DNA of 6,314 nt. Source: ANME-2 cluster archaeon. Its GTDB lineage: Archaea; Halobacteriota; Methanosarcinia; Methanosarcinales; Methanogasteraceae. Within the stretch, counting starts at the first letter, position 1; every line of letters begins with the position of its first letter. Made by a program: the position numbers and the translations under genes. The notes below the pieces were generated by a model that searched no databases, had not been told where the DNA came from, and saw only the letters and a list, made by a program, of their open reading frames with translations. This document shows, one piece after another, positions 1-5,419 of this stretch. The stretch lies in assembly GCA_003601535.1 (NCBI GenBank), contig PIXW01000184.1:1-6314 (forward strand), given 5' to 3'.

Positions 1-165
1 ACCATCTTCCTCGACAGATTCTCCGTCTACCAGATCCCAGAGAAAAGCTGGGTTTAGCACCTCGATTTCTTCTGACCTCTGGTCCACATAGAAAGCGAAA
101 AGCCTTTTTCCAGCCACACTCCCCCTGTCATCCATAATCTCACCCTCATTCCTCAAAACGCTCCT
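1..165 (-). pseudogene. Coding-like fragment, possibly the distal part of the broken helicase
   Basis: This minus-strand frame is open from about position 165 to the left edge. It overlaps the end of the truncated helicase (stop at 146-148) in another frame. An ATG at 135 gives 45 codons without a stop, but the frame already looks protein-like before that ATG (NEGEIMDDRGS), and no clear ribosome site precedes the ATG. Later residues include RLFAFYVDQ and NPAFLWDLVDGE. I read it as a later segment of the same large helicase, joined to the N-terminal part by an out-of-frame deletion. That assignment rests on general resemblance to C-terminal regions of such helicases and is inference. A separate small downstream gene starting at 135 is the alternative. 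The frame leaves the window, so its end is unknown. Confidence 0.4.
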
Positions 166-661
166 TCATCTCCCTGCGCCACTGGTCCTTAAGATGCCCT
201 AGCACGACGATCAGGATGCGATTTATCAGATGGCGGAGTTTCAACTCCTTGATGATCAATCCAGCCATGATGGTCTTTCCTGCGCCGGGGTCATCTGCGA
301 TCAGAAAACGGATTCTCGGGAGTTTCAGCACATATCCATACACCGCCTCGATCTGATGGGGTAGTGTGTCCACCTTCGAGGTGTTCATTGCGAGAAGTGG
401 ATCATACAGCGAGGCGTAGCGATATCGTCTCGTTTCAAGACCGAGAAATACATGACCCGGCTCTGCCGTGAAGTTCGATTCGAGCTTCCCGGAATCAAGA
501 GCACTGATCTCGTCCTGATGTATGAGTTGATCGATATGCTGGCGGGAATCACGCGTTACGCCAACCACCCGTATGTAATCGCCCATCTCCTCTACCAGAT
601 TCACAACAACAGGCTCCGACCACCTGGAACCCTGTACAACGTCGCCATTTCTGATTTTCAT
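146..661 (-). pseudogene. Truncated SNF2/DEAD-type helicase, N-terminal part only
   Basis: About 171 residues from ATG 661, chosen because GGAG sits 7 nt upstream; an in-frame TTG at 688 gives nine more residues but has no ribosome site. In order: an N-terminal region typical of large archaeal and bacterial SNF2-like helicases (GDVVQGSRWSEPV), a region reading FLGLETRRYRYASLYDPLLA, a Q-motif-like LPHQIEAVYGY near residue 100, Walker A (DDPGAGKTIMAG, near 123-134), and motif Ia with DQWRREMKERFE. It then stops at 146-148. Motif II (DExH), motif III and the second RecA lobe (motifs IV-VI) are absent, whereas intact members are roughly 900-1100 residues. The product could bind ATP but should not work as a translocase. 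Such proteins belong to DNA repair or restriction/defence neighbourhoods; no partner gene is visible here. Confidence in the family is high; real decay versus assembly collapse is open. Confidence 0.8.
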
Positions 662-780
662 GCCCATTCTCCACGTTTGATATGTCAAACTTCAGTTTCA
701 GTTCGGCATAGCGATTCTTGGTGGAAATTACGCCCGTCTAAAGATGAGATTGTTGATCAGAGAAATGTTTAATTTTAGAG

Positions 781-788
781 ACTATAAA
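781..788 (-). promoter_or_regulatory. Weak TATA-like box upstream of the helicase remnant
   Basis: The 144-bp gap between sufC (ends 806) and the helicase start (661) is A/T-rich. On the minus strand it reads TTTATAGT at 788-781, then AATTAAAC. If this is a TATA box, transcription would begin near 759 and leave a leader of about 100 nt. The sufC stop lies just upstream, so read-through from the redox operon is also possible. The call rests on composition and position only. Confidence 0.25.
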
Positions 789-805
789 CTTCGCTACTTA
801 TGGTT

Positions 806-1561
806 TCACGACGTCTGACATTCTCTCACGCATTTCTCGTAGCCTCCTTCTGATATCTGCCTGATGATCTGATCCGGCTTTCCGGAGCACGCAATCCTGC
901 CACCGAGCATCACATGCGCCCAGTCCACATCCACATAGTTGGTGATCGTTGCAAGATGCGTGATTATAAGCCCGGATGCGAACCGTCTGCTCGGACGCTC
1001 CCGCCTGTGCAGGAGTTCGCCGATCATCCCGCCGATCAACTCCATGTTCTCGATGTCAACGCCAGAATCAGGCTCATCGAGCATCACGAAATCCGGATCC
1101 TGTGCCATCAGCTGCAATATCTCAGATCGTTTGATCTCGCCACCTGAGAAACCCGCGTTCACATCCCGCTCCAGAAATTCCTCTGTGAAATGCATTTTCT
1201 TCGCAAGAATTCGGGTCTCATCGCTGATCTCACCGGATTTATCACCACGGCAGAGGTTCACCATCTCTCCGAGCCTGATACCGCGTATCACCGGTGGGTT
1301 CTGAAACGCCAGTCCTATTCCAAGTTTCACGCGCTCAGCAGTCGTCAGGTTGGCGATATCCTTGCCATTGAAGACGATCCTGCCGCCGGTCACCCGGTAT
1401 CTCGGAAAACCGAGTATTCCTAAGAGAAGCGATGTCTTTCCGGATCCGTTGGGACCTAACAGGACATGACACTCACCCTTCTCGATTCGGAGGTCGAGGT
1501 TTCTGAGTACGGGTCTCCCATCGACCTCGAGGTTCAGTTCTTTTATTTCAAGCATGCCCAT
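806..1561 (-). CDS. sufC: SufC-like Fe-S cluster assembly ATPase
   Basis: 251 residues, the usual length for SufC, the ABC-type ATPase that works in the cytoplasm with the SufB/SufD scaffold to build Fe-S clusters. Seen: Walker A GPNGSGKT (36-43), Q-loop Q87 in AFQNPP, signature FSGGEIKRSEILQL (138-151, the SufC form with R/N-E-I-L-Q after SGGE), Walker B FVMLDE (158-163), D-loop SGVD (166-169) and H-loop His202 in IITH. No membrane segments, as expected. The start is ambiguous: ATG 1561 or ATG 1555 (M-G-M). Neither has a strong ribosome site, and the stop of the preceding mini-rubredoxin is only 12 nt upstream, so translational coupling is likely. No SufB or SufD gene follows within the window. 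As the last gene of an oxygen-defence operon it probably supports cluster repair under oxidative stress; that role is inferred. Confidence 0.9.
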   Translation of the reverse strand: MGMLEIKELNLEVDGRPVLRNLDLRIEKGECHVLLGPNGSGKTSLLLGILGFPRYRVTGGRIVFNGKDIANLTTAERVKLGIGLAFQNPPVIRGIRLGEMVNLCRGDKSGEISDETRILAKKMHFTEEFLERDVNAGFSGGEIKRSEILQLMAQDPDFVMLDEPDSGVDIENMELIGGMIGELLHRRERPSRRFASGLIITHLATITNYVDVDWAHVMLGGRIACSGKPDQIIRQISEGGYEKCVRECQTS

Positions 1562-1573
1562 AAATCTGTGGCA

Positions 1574-1684
1574 TCACTCTTTAATCTTCTCAAACGAGTC
1601 CTTGTGCTTGCATACCGGGCACTCTTCCGGCGCCGCATCAGCGTCGGTAACGTATCCACAGTTTGTACATCGATATTCAGCCAT
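1574..1684 (-). CDS. 36-aa rubredoxin-like FeS4 mini-protein
   Basis: A 36-residue protein, MAEYRCTNCGYV then EECPVCKHKDSFEKIKE, found by direct translation. The four metal ligands are Cys6, Cys9, Cys22 and Cys25. The 12-residue spacer between the two CxxC pairs is the short form seen in the C-terminal domain of rubrerythrins, not the roughly 29-residue spacer of true rubredoxin. It should bind one Fe (or Zn) and act as a small cytoplasmic electron carrier. A strong GGAGGT lies 8 nt before ATG 1684. It sits between peroxiredoxin (20 nt upstream) and sufC (12 nt downstream), so a likely partner is the peroxiredoxin; this is inferred from order only. The clear ribosome site, intact Cys motif and operon position argue that it is a real gene despite its size. 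Confidence 0.88.
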   Translation of the reverse strand: MAEYRCTNCGYVTDADAAPEECPVCKHKDSFEKIKE

Positions 1685-1704
1685 AAAATAGAACCTCCTT
1701 TGTT

Positions 1705-2373
1705 TTAGATAGTTTTCTTGCAGAAATACCAGTCCTTACAGTCGTATCCCTCGCCGAGCCGTTTTTCTGCCTCTTCCTGCGTTGCAGGCTGCGGAACAAT
1801 TGCCTGGTCCCCTGGCCTCCAGTCAGCAGGCGTTGCGATCCCGTACCTGTCTGTTGCCTGCAGGGCATCGATAAGCCGCAGAATCTCGTCCATATTCCGT
1901 CCGGTTGAGAGCGGATAGTAGATCATGGCACGCAGAATCCGGTCGGGATCGATCACGAAGACACACCGTACAGTAGCGGTTGCGCTCTGTCCCGGATGGA
2001 TCATGCCGTACAGTTTTCCGACATTCATGCTGAGGTCCGCTATCACAGGAAACGGTATTCTAACGCCCATCTTCTCCTCGATGTTCCGCACCCATGCGAT
2101 ATGCGAGTGGACGCTGTCAACGCTGAGTCCGATCAGCTTGACGCCACGTTTCTCAAGTTCCGGGTGTATCTTTGCAAAGCTCATGAACTCTGTTGTACAG
2201 ACCGGCGTGAAGTCTGCCGGATGCGAGAAGAGGATGACCCACTCTCCCTTGTAGTCGGAGAGTTTTATCGGTCCGTGAGTGGTCACAGCCTCAAAATCAG
2301 GGGCAGTCTCCCCCAGATGAAGCATCGGGCGTGCCTGTACCTGTTCTGCTGTGGTTTCTTCTTCCATACCCAT
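1705..2373 (-). CDS. prx: Peroxiredoxin, archaeal Prx6-type with C-terminal Cys pair
   Basis: 222 residues. Thiol peroxidase that reduces H2O2 and organic peroxides in the cytoplasm. Seen: APDF entry motif (24-27), active site PADFTPVCTTE with peroxidatic Cys59 and Thr56, catalytic Arg136 in TVRCVFVIDP, and the C-terminal extension ADWRPGDQ (183-190) followed by Cys212 and Cys218 in DCKDWYFC. In archaeal relatives such as the Aeropyrum enzyme, a Cys pair with the same 6-residue spacing supplies the resolving Cys, so a resolving disulfide is expected here; Cys137 is an additional thiol. Start: ATG 2373 has AGGA 7 nt upstream, ATG 2367 has GAGG 8 nt upstream, and I cannot separate them. It lies 13 nt after the AhpD-like gene, whose CxxC could serve as its reductant, and 20 nt before a mini-rubredoxin. 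No thioredoxin gene is seen nearby. Confidence 0.95.
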   Translation of the reverse strand: MGMEEETTAEQVQARPMLHLGETAPDFEAVTTHGPIKLSDYKGEWVILFSHPADFTPVCTTEFMSFAKIHPELEKRGVKLIGLSVDSVHSHIAWVRNIEEKMGVRIPFPVIADLSMNVGKLYGMIHPGQSATATVRCVFVIDPDRILRAMIYYPLSTGRNMDEILRLIDALQATDRYGIATPADWRPGDQAIVPQPATQEEAEKRLGEGYDCKDWYFCKKTI

Positions 2374-2386
2374 CGCCTCTTCCTGT

Positions 2387-2731
2387 TCAGTCTTTCAGTT
2401 GTTTCAGCGCATTCCGGAACATCGCAACACCAGGGGCACCGGACGTCATGAACACGACCTCGAGCGTCTCTATGATCTCTTCCTTTGTTGCTCCGTTCTT
2501 GATGGCGTTTCGCATCTGCGATTCCACACAGGGCTCACACCGCTGTGCAGCAACCGCGGCGAGTGCCATCAGCGTCTTCGTCTTCACAGAGAGCGCACCA
2601 TCATGCAGTACACCCTCATCACACTTCTGATACATCCTCAAAAAGGATGGATCGATCTCTCCAATCGTCTTCATGATATCCGGGGTAAACCCGATCTTCT
2701 TGCTGATATTCTCTACAATCTGTTTTCCCAT
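2387..2731 (-). CDS. AhpD/carboxymuconolactone decarboxylase-family protein
   Basis: 114 residues, an all-helical single CMD domain. The core reads LMALAAVAAQRCEPCVESQMRNAIKNGATKEE in short overlapping stretches, with the redox pair Cys65-x-x-Cys68. In AhpD-type proteins this CxxC reduces a peroxiredoxin or accepts electrons from a lipoyl partner, and a His four residues after the second Cys takes part in proton transfer. Here that place is Gln72 (CEPCVESQ), a change from the usual CxxCxxxH. A third Cys, Cys37, lies in the N-terminal helix (YQKCDEG). GGAGGT sits 8 nt before ATG 2731, so the start is firm. Its position directly before peroxiredoxin (13 nt gap) supports a disulfide-reductant role, but the substituted His leaves the exact chemistry open. 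True decarboxylase activity is unlikely from context. Confidence 0.88.
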   Translation of the reverse strand: MGKQIVENISKKIGFTPDIMKTIGEIDPSFLRMYQKCDEGVLHDGALSVKTKTLMALAAVAAQRCEPCVESQMRNAIKNGATKEEIIETLEVVFMTSGAPGVAMFRNALKQLKD

Positions 2732-2763
2732 TGTTACATACCTCCTATTTTCTTCACATTCTC

Positions 2764-2919
2764 TTACAGCCGCTCATCGACCCCGCCGCCGATGTCACAC
2801 TCTGGAATGTAGCAGCTGACATCGATGAAATCGCATCTCTCGCCGCATGATGGGCACTGTTCCGGCGGCGCATCCGCCTCCAGTGTATACCCACAATTTG
2901 AGCATTTCCAGCTGGTCAT
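2764..2919 (-). CDS. 51-aa rubredoxin-like FeS4 mini-protein with Cys-rich tail
   Basis: 51 residues, starting [16 protein letters not shown], then [12 protein letters not shown]. The metal site is Cys6, Cys9, Cys22 and Cys25, with the short 12-residue spacer of rubrerythrin-type domains. A tail holds three more Cys: Cys29, Cys36 (VSCYIPEC) and Cys41, followed by a Gly-rich [10 protein letters not shown] end. Similar tails occur in small archaeal and clostridial rubredoxin-like proteins, from memory of the family. The extra Cys may add a second metal site or a disulfide; I cannot tell which. AGGAGGT lies 7 nt before ATG 2919, an excellent ribosome site. It is 21 nt after superoxide reductase and 32 nt before the AhpD-like gene. 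A role as electron carrier for one of these is inferred. Confidence 0.88.
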   Translation of the reverse strand: MTSWKCSNCGYTLEADAPPEQCPSCGERCDFIDVSCYIPECDIGGGVDERL

Positions 2920-2940
2920 CTCATTAACCTCCTGACCTCT

Positions 2941-3456
2941 TCAGCAGCCCGCGAAGTTCTCTGCCTCGTGCTCGCCGCAGAACCAGCAGGTTTCAGGGTT
3001 GTCGCCTTCGACAAACGTCATCTGCCCGCATGTGAGGCATGCAACCTTGTTGTCGTGTGCAACCGATGTTCCAGGTGGCAATACCGTTACGGTTCCGGCA
3101 ACTTCCCAGAGTCCGTGCAGGTTGCAGCGCGAGACCGCACGCAGTTTGACATATCCCACGTTGTCGAGCCTGACCGTGAAGACGGTCTTTGGCTCGGTGA
3201 GTTGCGGGGTTAAGTCTATCCGTGCCAGGAATACGTCCTCTGCATACAGCTCGATCCACTGTATGTGATGTCCCGGCTCATTCGGGTGCTTGAGCATCCC
3301 GCCGACCTCTACTTCGATGTCAAACGGCTCCCGTGCCGCAACCTTCACAGGTATGCTGATATGCGGCAGATGCTTCTTCTCAAGTTCGGTCAGATTCATC
3401 AGGTTCGCTGCTCTGTTCACTCGCAGGAACTGTCCGTTGATTGCTTCTTCAACCAT
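2941..3456 (-). CDS. sor: Superoxide reductase (neelaredoxin-type) with C-terminal Cys4 domain
   Basis: 171 residues. Reduces superoxide to H2O2 in the cytoplasm without making O2. The catalytic Fe(His4Cys) ligands are visible: His29 in KKHLP, His57 in LKHPNEPG, His63 in GHHIQWIEL, and Cys111 with His114 in CNLHGLWE. Lys28 matches the conserved Lys of the flexible loop, but the residue just before it is Lys27 rather than the usual Glu (E-K-H-x-P); a Glu is one place further back. The N-terminal desulforedoxin domain of classical desulfoferrodoxin is absent and encoded separately upstream (3638-3754). After the SOR fold, residues 140-160 add a rubredoxin- or zinc-ribbon-like module, CLTCG then CWFCGE (Cys140, 143, 157, 160), and the protein ends in Cys171. 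GAGGT is 7 nt before ATG 3456. Confidence 0.93.
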   Translation of the reverse strand: MVEEAINGQFLRVNRAANLMNLTELEKKHLPHISIPVKVAAREPFDIEVEVGGMLKHPNEPGHHIQWIELYAEDVFLARIDLTPQLTEPKTVFTVRLDNVGYVKLRAVSRCNLHGLWEVAGTVTVLPPGTSVAHDNKVACLTCGQMTFVEGDNPETCWFCGEHEAENFAGC

Positions 3457-3479
3457 TGTTTATACCTCATTCATATTCT

Positions 3480-3641
3480 TTAGTCCACAGGTTTGAAGAA
3501 CTCCTTTCCGACACCACAGGATGGGCACTTCCAGTCGTCTGGCAGATCCTCAAACACTGTTCCAGGTTCGATTCCGTTATCCGGATCGCCTTTCTCCGGG
3601 CGGTACAGGTATCCGCACATTGTGCAGCGATAGTTCGTCAT
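3480..3641 (-). CDS. Rubredoxin, classical type
   Basis: 53 residues, the standard rubredoxin length. One Fe is bound by Cys6, Cys9 ([10 protein letters not shown]) and Cys39, Cys42 ([13 protein letters not shown]). The 29-residue spacer, the aromatics Tyr4, Tyr11, Tyr13, Phe30, Trp37 and Phe49, and the [10 protein letters not shown] hallmark are all present. It is a cytoplasmic one-electron carrier and the usual donor to superoxide reductase and rubrerythrin. GGAG lies 8 nt before ATG 3641. The start codon overlaps the stop of desulforedoxin (ATGA), so the two are probably translationally coupled. Superoxide reductase begins 23 nt downstream, which fits a donor-acceptor pair made from one message. 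Confidence 0.96.
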   Translation of the reverse strand: MTNYRCTMCGYLYRPEKGDPDNGIEPGTVFEDLPDDWKCPSCGVGKEFFKPVD

Positions 3642-3754
3642 GTAACCAGCTCCATCGGGACGCCACAGCAGACCAGCTCTCCGTCTCCTGCCTCTATTAC
3701 CTCAACAACATTCTCACAGATGCTACATCTGTAAACTCCTCCTTTAGCTGTCAT
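3638..3754 (-). CDS. Stand-alone desulforedoxin (38 aa)
   Basis: 38 residues: [19 protein letters not shown], then [16 protein letters not shown]. The Cys pattern Cys10-x-x-Cys13 and adjacent Cys29-Cys30 is the desulforedoxin fold, whose adjacent Cys pair gives a distorted FeS4 centre. The sequence closely resembles the N-terminal domain of desulfoferrodoxin (VYKCxxCG..VEV..GxGxLVCCGxPM), but it ends there; a free protein of this size is known from Desulfovibrio gigas, where it is a homodimer. Here Glu14 replaces the Gly that often follows Cys13. GGAGGT is only 4 nt before ATG 3754. The stop overlaps the rubredoxin ATG by 4 nt, and rubrerythrin ends 13 nt upstream. It probably supplies electrons to superoxide reductase encoded two genes on; this is inferred. 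Confidence 0.93.
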   Translation of the reverse strand: MTAKGGVYRCSICENVVEVIEAGDGELVCCGVPMELVT

Positions 3755-3767
3755 ATCCACCTCCTAT

Positions 3768-4352
3768 TCAGTATTCTTCACACCTGATCTCGAAGTACTC
3801 TCTCGGATGGTCGCACGACGGACACTCGACAGGCGGTTCCCTGCCCTCGTGCACGTATCCGCACTTTCTGCAGACCCACGCGACATTCGTATCCTTCGTA
3901 AAGACTGTATCCGCATCGACCGTTGCAAGCAGTTTCCTGTACCGCTCTTCGTGATGCGACTCTGCAATTGCTATCGATCGAAGTCTGCTGGCAATCCGGT
4001 CCAGTCCTTCGCTTTCTGCGACGTCTGCAAACTCCGGATACATCGTCGTGGTCTCGTAGTTCTCACCAGCGATCGCTGCGGCGAGGTTCTCAGCGGTTGT
4101 GCCAAGCGTAAGCGGAGCAGCGGCTTCAACATTGATCTCATCCGGTTTTTCAGGAATCTTCTGCCGGAGTTCATCGATCATCCGAAATAGCCACTTCGCA
4201 TGTTCCCGTTCGTTCTCCGCTGTCAGAAGGAAGATTTCCGCGATCTGCTCGAAGCCCTCCTTCGTTGCAACCTTCGCATAGAATGTGTACCGGTTCCGTG
4301 CCTGACTCTCGCCGATGAAGGCTTTTGTCAGGTTCTCAAGCGTCTTTTCCAT
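3768..4352 (-). CDS. rbr: Rubrerythrin
   Basis: 194 residues, the usual length. Diiron peroxidase that reduces H2O2 to water using electrons passed through its own rubredoxin domain. The four-helix ferritin-like part (about 1-145) carries the diiron ligands: Glu15 ([11 protein letters not shown]), Glu48 and His51 (ENEREHA), Glu97 and Glu100 (GENYE), and Glu131 with His134 (AESHHEER). This matches both halves of the classical ligand set, including the extra Glu and the His of peroxidase-type rubrerythrins. The C-terminal domain has Cys161, Cys164, Cys177 and Cys180 ([17 protein letters not shown]). GGAGG lies 11 nt before ATG 4352, inside the end of the previous gene, whose stop is 4 nt upstream, so translational coupling is likely. 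The nearby rubredoxin and desulforedoxin are plausible donors. Confidence 0.96.
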   Translation of the reverse strand: MEKTLENLTKAFIGESQARNRYTFYAKVATKEGFEQIAEIFLLTAENEREHAKWLFRMIDELRQKIPEKPDEINVEAAAPLTLGTTAENLAAAIAGENYETTTMYPEFADVAESEGLDRIASRLRSIAIAESHHEERYRKLLATVDADTVFTKDTNVAWVCRKCGYVHEGREPPVECPSCDHPREYFEIRCEEY

Positions 4353-4356
4353 GACT

Positions 4357-4740
4357 CTATCCGCCTCCGGGCTTCACGCTGTATACCTCGGTAACCGTAA
4401 CAGTGACGAGATTCTTCGGCGCTGGAAACCCCATCTTGGCAAGCTCTTCCTTTGCCGCATCAAAGGCAGGTCCGCTATCTGCAAGTGTTGCGGTTCCCTT
4501 GAGCTGATATCCTGATGCGGTCTCTGCGTCCACGATGTCGATTGCGACCCCTGGGTTCTCAGAGAGGTTCTTTCTGGTGTGTTCTGAGAAGATATCCGCA
4601 AACCGGATCGTCTGCTCATCAACGATCTTGAAGCTGCCTTTTGGTGAGACATTCGGCACACCGTCCTTTGATGCTGTGGCAACCGAGCCCCATCCGATCT
4701 TCTCAAGAACCTTCTTTACGTCATCTGTGATCTTATCCAT
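4357..4740 (-). CDS. Pyridoxamine 5'-phosphate oxidase-like split-barrel FMN protein
   Basis: 127 residues from ATG 4740, chosen because GGAGGT ends 7 nt upstream; an earlier in-frame GTG at 4749 lies inside that ribosome site and is rejected. The sequence fits the small split-barrel flavoprotein fold: [19 protein letters not shown] (residues 17-35) is the typical beta-turn-beta opening of PNPOx-like proteins, followed by [24 protein letters not shown], with the basic and hydroxyl residues near 53-58 placed for FMN phosphate contact. The C-terminal half holds [11 protein letters not shown] and [15 protein letters not shown] strands. The substrate is not predictable. In this operon it may act as a flavin reductase or redox sensor, or cope with damaged cofactor; true vitamin B6 synthesis is unlikely for this short type. 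It follows the flavodoxin with overlapping signals and precedes rubrerythrin by 4 nt. Confidence 0.87.
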   Translation of the reverse strand: MDKITDDVKKVLEKIGWGSVATASKDGVPNVSPKGSFKIVDEQTIRFADIFSEHTRKNLSENPGVAIDIVDAETASGYQLKGTATLADSGPAFDAAKEELAKMGFPAPKNLVTVTVTEVYSVKPGGG

Positions 4741-4752
4741 CTTACTCACCTC

Positions 4753-5236
4753 CTAACTCTCTTCGGAAAGTGCTCTTGCAATGCTTTCGCCAAGCTCCCT
4801 TGACTCCTGTTTTATCTTGCTGGTGATCGCACCTGATACCTGCAACCCGTGTTCTATTACATCCATGCCTCATCCCTTCATGGCATCGATTACGATCCCG
4901 ACCGCTTTCGGGCGGGCTCTGATAAGGTCCGAATGCTGCCCCGACCTTGCCATCCAGATCAAGGCTTCCAGCCTTCTCAAGTAATTGCGCCACAAAGACG
5001 ACCGGCAACATATTATATGTTGATGAGCCGATCGCAACGGCATCCGCCGAGTCCATGATCGCGAGCGCGTCATCCACACTCGTTGTGCGCCCGCCGCCGG
5101 GCACATTCTCGGTCACGTTACCGAGCAGTATCACTTCAGTCTCAAGACCCTCAGACCTTGCCCCGCCATCTATCTGTTCTGCCATCTCTCCGGTGTGACC
5201 GGTTCCGGTTCCGTAGATTACAGCCAGTTTAGCCAA
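4753..5236 (-). pseudogene. Flavodoxin-like protein, broken by frameshift and internal TGA
   Basis: First gene of the operon. It starts at TTG 5236, supported by GGAGGT 7 nt upstream; the first residues are MAKLAVIYGTGTGHT, where GTGTGHT (9-15) is the FMN phosphate loop. Later come SSTYN (71-75, flavin-stacking aromatic) and GAAFGPY (99-105). The frame slips after residue Glu110: an extra A in the run at 4906-4908 turns an expected Glu-Ala-Val into junk that runs on to a stop at 4742. One base shifted, the true end continues AVGIVIDAMKG, then a TGA at 4870-4872, then GMDVIEHGLQVSG and ALSEES with TAG at 4753-4755, inside the next ribosome site. Corrected length is 160 residues, normal for short-chain flavodoxins. 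The well-preserved tail says the damage is recent or a sequencing error. An intact version would carry electrons for the enzymes downstream. Confidence 0.85.
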
Positions 5237-5266
5237 TTACAACACCTCCAATGCGCGTTTGCAGGA

Positions 5267-5273
5267 TATTTAA
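5267..5273 (-). promoter_or_regulatory. TATA-like box close to the flavodoxin start
   Basis: The minus strand reads CCTTAAATATCC here. A start point about 25 nt downstream would fall near 5244, inside the ribosome site at 5244-5249, which makes it a doubtful main promoter. It is the better-looking A/T island closest to the operon start. Confidence 0.3.
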
Positions 5274-5308
5274 GGAATCCGCCTGCATCTAGCTGTCAAA
5301 CATCCTGA

Positions 5309-5338
5309 TACGCGCGGGATCTGTACGCTTTACGCGCG
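5309..5338. repeat. Two TACGCGCG direct repeats 22 bp apart, possible operator
   Basis: TACGCGCG occurs at 5309-5316 and again at 5331-5338, 22 bp apart, which is two DNA turns, so both would face the same side of the helix. The second copy includes the palindrome ACGCGCGT, and a related TGCGCGTT lies at 5252-5259. If the box at 5362-5370 is the promoter of the redox operon, the repeats fall at and just after the transcription start, a usual place for a repressor. Function is inferred from placement only. Confidence 0.35.
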
Positions 5339-5361
5339 TTCTGCTCCCCTTTACAATACAA

Positions 5362-5370
5362 CTTTAAAAA
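5362..5370 (-). promoter_or_regulatory. Candidate TATA box of the redox operon
   Basis: The minus strand reads TTTTTAAAG, the strongest A/T box in the divergent region. Expected transcription start is near 5340, giving a leader of about 100 nt before TTG 5236. The same bases read CTTTAAAAA on the plus strand, but no plus-strand gene begins at a suitable distance. No sure BRE is seen. Confidence 0.4.
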
Positions 5371-5379
5371 CGTATCGTT

Positions 5380-5419
5380 CGAATATCCTCAAGAATTGAT
5401 GGACTTGATGCGATATTCG
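5380..5419. repeat. 8-bp inverted repeat, possible regulator site
   Basis: CGAATATC at 5380-5387 and GATATTCG at 5412-5419 are exact reverse complements separated by 24 nt, with arm centres 32 bp apart (three turns). It lies midway in the 278-bp gap between divergent genes, just upstream of the candidate minus-strand TATA box. A dimeric regulator could bind both arms, possibly co-controlling both sides. A stable RNA hairpin is unlikely with such a long loop. Confidence 0.35.

Noticed and set aside
662..737. Protein-like open frame upstream of the helicase start (RYAELKLKFDISNVENG)
   Set aside because: A stop lies just before it, no start codon is present, and it degenerates into a Cys/Gly-rich run inside the helicase gene; possibly a remnant but not supportable.
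452..772. Plus-strand 106-codon open frame opposite the helicase
   Set aside because: It is the antisense shadow of clear helicase motifs, with no ribosome site and no recognisable fold.
1677..1868. 63-codon minus-strand frame overlapping peroxiredoxin
   Set aside because: It overlaps both peroxiredoxin and the 36-aa mini-rubredoxin start region in another frame, is Arg/Gln-rich and has no family features.
4870..4872. TGA read as selenocysteine in the flavodoxin
   Set aside because: Flavodoxins have no catalytic residue at this place, a frameshift lies about 35 nt upstream, and no obvious SECIS was seen; decay or error is simpler.
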